From NCBI GenBank assembly GCA_030595765.1, contig JAUVCJ010000095.1, positions 1-8,313 of the forward strand: 8,313 nucleotides of DNA, written 5' to 3'. The position numbers and the translations under genes were made by a program. Source of the stretch: Thermoplasmatota archaeon. Its GTDB lineage: Archaea; Thermoplasmatota; Thermoplasmata; GCA-020350865; JAUVCJ01. Under the pieces are notes generated by a model, which made no database searches, was not told where the DNA came from, and saw only the letters and a program-made list of their open reading frames with translations. Positions 5,292-8,313 of this stretch are shown here, piece after piece (position 1 is the stretch's first letter; every line of letters starts with the position of its first letter).

Positions 5292-5297
5292 GCCAGC

Positions 5298-8200
5298 ATG
5301 CGTGAAGGAAAGCATGGAAAAATCCGAACTTGTGACAGCTTTGAACCTGCCCAGCCAACAGGCAAACATCGCTTCTGGCTAGCCGCTCCCAGCCAGGTGA
5401 GTTTGCTGGTAATGATTCTGCTGATGTGCCAGGTTATGATAACACCGGTGGCTGGATACCAATACCTCGGTGATGGCACCGAGACAACGCAGCAATATTA
5501 TGACCCTGTGGAGGAATCCACGAAGTATGATGAATCATACTTGAACAATCCAGAAGATAGCATGCTTCTAGATGGGGGTATTCAAGAAGTAAACCATTTG
5601 CTAACAGGAGATAAACCTCAACCTGTAGGCGATATGCCAATGATCCCAGTCAGTAGCCCAAAACCCCTACATGTGGTCATCAATGAGGTGATGGTAACAC
5701 CTGCAGACGGAGAGTCCCAGTGGATCGAACTTTTCAATCCCGCAAGCTCGGCTGTTGACCTTGATGGATGGGAGCTTTCAGGCTTTAAGGGAGCACACTA
5801 CCAGTTCCCAGACATACCCCTGCTGCCATCCAACTGCTCGATCGTTGTGCATCTGGAGAACGGGATCGATGAGGCCAGCTTCGGAGAGAGCCAGAACAAT
5901 GCACTTCACCTGTATTCGAGCTCTATTTTGCCACTGAGCACAAATGATGCATTGTCTCTTTTTGACCAGGCCAACTATGGAAGCGAGACCATCAAGGACT
6001 TTTTCGTGTGGAACCTGGAACCTGAAGTTGGATGGAAGGAGATGGAGCCTGTAGCTTTCAACTCCTCCAATACAGGCCAATCACTGGAGCCAGTCTCGGT
6101 CATCGATGCAGACAGTAACCTTGTTCTGGTCTGGGTAGACATGAGCGACCTTGGCTCAGGTAGGGGCCAGGATATTTTCACATCGGTCTACAACAGGACA
6201 TCCCAACTATGGGCTGAAGCAACGATACTGACAGGTGAGCCTGAAAATAAGGGCGAATCAGTACAGCCAGACGTGGCAATTGACCCATACGGGAACGTTC
6301 ATGTTGTCTGGTCCGATAACTCCAGCATCAACGCATCAGCACTGGACTACGACATCTATCACAGGATGTTCCACCGTGACAGGCAGGTTTGGGGGGTCAT
6401 CACACTTATCACAGACCAGGCCGCACATACCAACGATGCGACCCATCCAAGAATTGCTGTGCACCCTGATGGTGGGGTTCATGTAGCATGGGAGGACTTG
6501 AGCGACCTCAATGGTAGCGGTGCTGATCTAGATGTATACCACAGAAGCCGGGACCCGATCACTGGTGCCTGGGGAGCCTTTACCCTCATCAGCGATGATC
6601 CGTTAAACACCGAAAGGTCCTACTGGCCAGAGCTAAGCAGCGGGCATGATAGGCTTGTTCATCTGATATGGTCGGATAAAAGCGACATGGACGGCACAGG
6701 CACCGATGCTGATCTCTATCACAGAGCGCTAAATTTATCAACCGGGACCTGGAGCCCACGCCAGGCTCTTACCCCCGATCCTGCAAACCAGGGCTCATCT
6801 CTGAGGCCTCGATTGGAATACGAGGGAAACATTTCCCTCCACTTGGTGTGGCACAATTACGGAGACTACATGGGAAGCGGAATGGATTATGACATATACC
6901 TCATGAGCCTGGACCTGCAGACAGGACTTTGGGGTCCAGTGACCTTGCTCAGCGAAGGAGCCGAGAACTCGGCCCACTCCTACAATCCAGAACTGGCAAT
7001 TGAGCCTAATGGGAGGCTTCATCTGGTCTGGCATGATGCAAGTCCGATATTTGATAACTTACTTGACCAGGATATATTCTATCGAACCTACGATCCTGGA
7101 AGCAGCGCTTGGCAGGATGTAATGGTGCTCACGGATGCAAGCGGTCAGGACGACCCTTCCAAGAATCCTACCATCGCAGCATGGGCTGACGGAGACGTCA
7201 TGGTGGTTTGGGACGACCTCTCAGACCTGCTGGGCACTGGTAGTGACAGGGACCTGTTGGGTAGAAGATATCATAACGGCACTTACTGCCCATGGGCCCT
7301 TACAGCGGTTCAGGCAGGCATTTGGAGCGGCTGTAGTTCAGTCATGGGATATGAACCCATATCCGGCCAGAGCCTTGCAAGGAATGGGCTCAGCACCGAT
7401 TTGGATCTAACACTTGACTGGGATTGGACAAGCGGGTCTGACTCCATCGTCCCGACCCCGGGCAGACCCAATTTCCAGCACGGCCCTGTGATCGAGAAGA
7501 TCGTGGATCCTTTGAAGGCTGACCCTGGTTTTTTGCTCAATTACACACTCTTTTTTAACAGCAGCCAGCTCACACCAATTTCTATGAGTTACCTCAATGA
7601 CACATTTCCTCCTGGTACCAGCTACATTACCTCCTCACTACCGCCTGATACTCTGACCAGCACTTCAGCAGCATGGGAGCTTGCCAACCTACCCTTTGGG
7701 TTACACAACCTGACACTGACCCTCAGGGTTAACGACTCGGTCCAGGGCGGCTCGGTCCTCAATAACTTGGCAAGTCTCGAGTTCTTTAACCATTCTGCAA
7801 ACCATCAGATTCGTACAAGATCCATTGCCAGCACCAGGATCGGAGATCCAAATATTGAGTTGTTACTTGATTGGAATGGAACCAGACCTAGACCAGGAGA
7901 GCAAGCCTTGGTAAATATCACTCTGGACAACCTTGGTGATTCAAGCTCAGGCAAGGTATGGCTCAACATCACGCTTCCAGCCGGAATAACGTTTCAAGCA
8001 TCATCTGACAATGCGAACAAGACCGGGCCAACTAGCTGGACATACGAGAACATCCAACCCGGCACTAAGTCATTATCGATGTGGGTACTGGTAGACCCAG
8101 ACATGGAGATCAACCGCTTCACTATCAACTCGAGCCTGGAGTGCCAGGATCTGGGAGGAAACCCAAAACCAGTGCTGTGGTCCAACCTTGTTATTCCGCT

Positions 8201-8313
8201 CAGCTTTGGCATTGTCATAAATGAGTTCATGCAAGACCCAGGAGATTTGGAGGATCAATGGATCGAGCTTTTCAACCCGGAATCATTTTCCATGAACGTT
8301 TCCGGGTGGTCAC
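5298..8313 (+). CDS. Large secreted surface protein: lamin-tail domain split by a seven-bladed propeller, DUF11-like domains, second lamin-tail domain (3' end outside window)
   Basis: At least 1005 codons without a stop. A hydrophobic stretch at residues 34-52 ending PVA looks like a signal peptide after an unusually long 33-residue leader. A first lamin-tail domain starts at residue 126 with INEVMVTP, then WIELFNP (142-148), LDGWELSG and SLFD, reaching DFFVW (234-238). Seven repeats of about 60 residues follow (about 250-665), each with a VVW-type strand, an Asp- and Gly-rich loop like SDLNGSGADLD, a DIYHR-like strand and a W-x(5)-L strand: a predicted seven-bladed propeller with possible calcium loops. 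The lamin-tail pattern then resumes with AVQAGIWSG, GQSLARN (690-696) and PTPGRPN (719-725). Two DUF11-like beta-sandwich domains (about 729-848 and 849-970) come next, and a second lamin-tail domain begins at 972 (INEFMQDP, WIELFNP). Many N-x-S/T sites suggest glycosylation. It is probably a cell-surface adhesion or matrix protein; the ligand is unknown. Confidence 0.85.
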   Translation, partial: MREGKHGKIRTCDSFEPAQPTGKHRFWLAAPSQVSLLVMILLMCQVMITPVAGYQYLGDGTETTQQYYDPVEESTKYDESYLNNPEDSMLLDGGIQEVNHLLTGDKPQPVGDMPMIPVSSPKPLHVVINEVMVTPADGESQWIELFNPASSAVDLDGWELSGFKGAHYQFPDIPLLPSNCSIVVHLENGIDEASFGESQNNALHLYSSSILPLSTNDALSLFDQANYGSETIKDFFVWNLEPEVGWKEMEPVAFNSSNTGQSLEPVSVIDADSNLVLVWVDMSDLGSGRGQDIFTSVYNRTSQLWAEATILTGEPENKGESVQPDVAIDPYGNVHVVWSDNSSINASALDYDIYHRMFHRDRQVWGVITLITDQAAHTNDATHPRIAVHPDGGVHVAWEDLSDLNGSGADLDVYHRSRDPITGAWGAFTLISDDPLNTERSYWPELSSGHDRLVHLIWSDKSDMDGTGTDADLYHRALNLSTGTWSPRQALTPDPANQGSSLRPRLEYEGNISLHLVWHNYGDYMGSGMDYDIYLMSLDLQTGLWGPVTLLSEGAENSAHSYNPELAIEPNGRLHLVWHDASPIFDNLLDQDIFYRTYDPGSSAWQDVMVLTDASGQDDPSKNPTIAAWADGDVMVVWDDLSDLLGTGSDRDLLGRRYHNGTYCPWALTAVQAGIWSGCSSVMGYEPISGQSLARNGLSTDLDLTLDWDWTSGSDSIVPTPGRPNFQHGPVIEKIVDPLKADPGFLLNYTLFFNSSQLTPISMSYLNDTFPPGTSYITSSLPPDTLTSTSAAWELANLPFGLHNLTLTLRVNDSVQGGSVLNNLASLEFFNHSANHQIRTRSIASTRIGDPNIELLLDWNGTRPRPGEQALVNITLDNLGDSSSGKVWLNITLPAGITFQASSDNANKTGPTSWTYENIQPGTKSLSMWVLVDPDMEINRFTINSSLECQDLGGNPKPVLWSNLVIPLSFGIVINEFMQDPGDLEDQWIELFNPESFSMNVSGWS
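6069..7280 (+). repeat. Seven coding repeats of 60 residues (180 bp) within the large protein
   Basis: The conserved tryptophan of the VVW-type strand occurs at residues 279, 338, 398, 458, 518, 578 and 638, that is, spacings of 59 and then 60 five times. Shared features per unit are the motif P-x(8)-G-x-[LVM]-H-[LV]-[VA]-W-x-D, a loop rich in Asp, Ser and Gly, D-[LIV]-[YF]-x-R, and W-x(4,5)-L. The DNA copies have diverged strongly, so this is an old repeat kept in register by the fold rather than a recent amplification. The boundaries given are approximate. Confidence 0.85.

Noticed and set aside
6069..7280. Recent amplification of the propeller repeats
   Set aside because: The DNA copies have diverged strongly; only the spacing and key residues are kept.
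5252..8258. Many short minus-strand and + strand frames within the large secreted protein gene
   Set aside because: The + strand frame starting at 5298 stays open for over 1000 codons with clear domains, so the shorter frames are shadows.

Overview
The window looks archaeal, most likely a mesophilic or moderate euryarchaeote near Thermoplasmatota. The strongest pointer is a Cgi121-type KEOPS subunit. AT-rich TATA-like boxes upstream of several genes, strong GGAGG(TG)-type ribosome sites, a small DUF5678-like gene and a very large secreted lamin-tail/DUF11 protein fit the same picture. The phylum is an inference, not something read directly.

Layout. Bases 1-290 hold the C-terminus of an asparaginyl-tRNA synthetase, followed on the same strand by the KEOPS subunit Cgi121 (371-886) and a small DUF5678-like reading frame cut by one in-frame TAG (907-1158). 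A T-run follows its final stop. A TATA-like box then precedes a two-gene toxin-antitoxin unit on the + strand: a ribbon-helix-helix-like antitoxin (1315-1503) and an overlapping RelE-type toxin (about 1490-1768). The toxin converges on a minus-strand operon for both subunits of a glutaconate-CoA-transferase-like enzyme (A at 2573-3550, B at 1786-2571). Upstream of that operon is a 54-66 bp tandem repeat (3634-3775) that begins inside the 3' end of a minus-strand membrane protein with a C-terminal zinc ribbon (3754-4455). Next is a minus-strand Rossmann-like LOG/TIGR00725 protein (4681-5163). It shares a divergent upstream region with a very large + strand secreted protein (5298 to beyond 8313) that has no stop in the window.

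The large gene is the most striking content. After a signal peptide, a lamin-tail domain starts, is interrupted after its DFFVW strand by seven repeats forming a predicted seven-bladed beta-propeller (60-residue, 180-bp period, almost perfectly phased), and then appears to resume with its usual C-terminal elements. Two DUF11-like beta-sandwich domains and the start of a second lamin-tail domain follow.

Functional links. AsnRS and Cgi121 both act on tRNA: KEOPS makes t6A37 on ANN-decoding tRNAs, including tRNA-Asn. The toxin and antitoxin form a self-contained module. The CoA-transferase subunits form one heteromeric enzyme and suggest fermentation of organic or amino acids. The remaining genes have no evident functional tie. 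No rRNA, tRNA, CRISPR array or insertion sequence was recognised.
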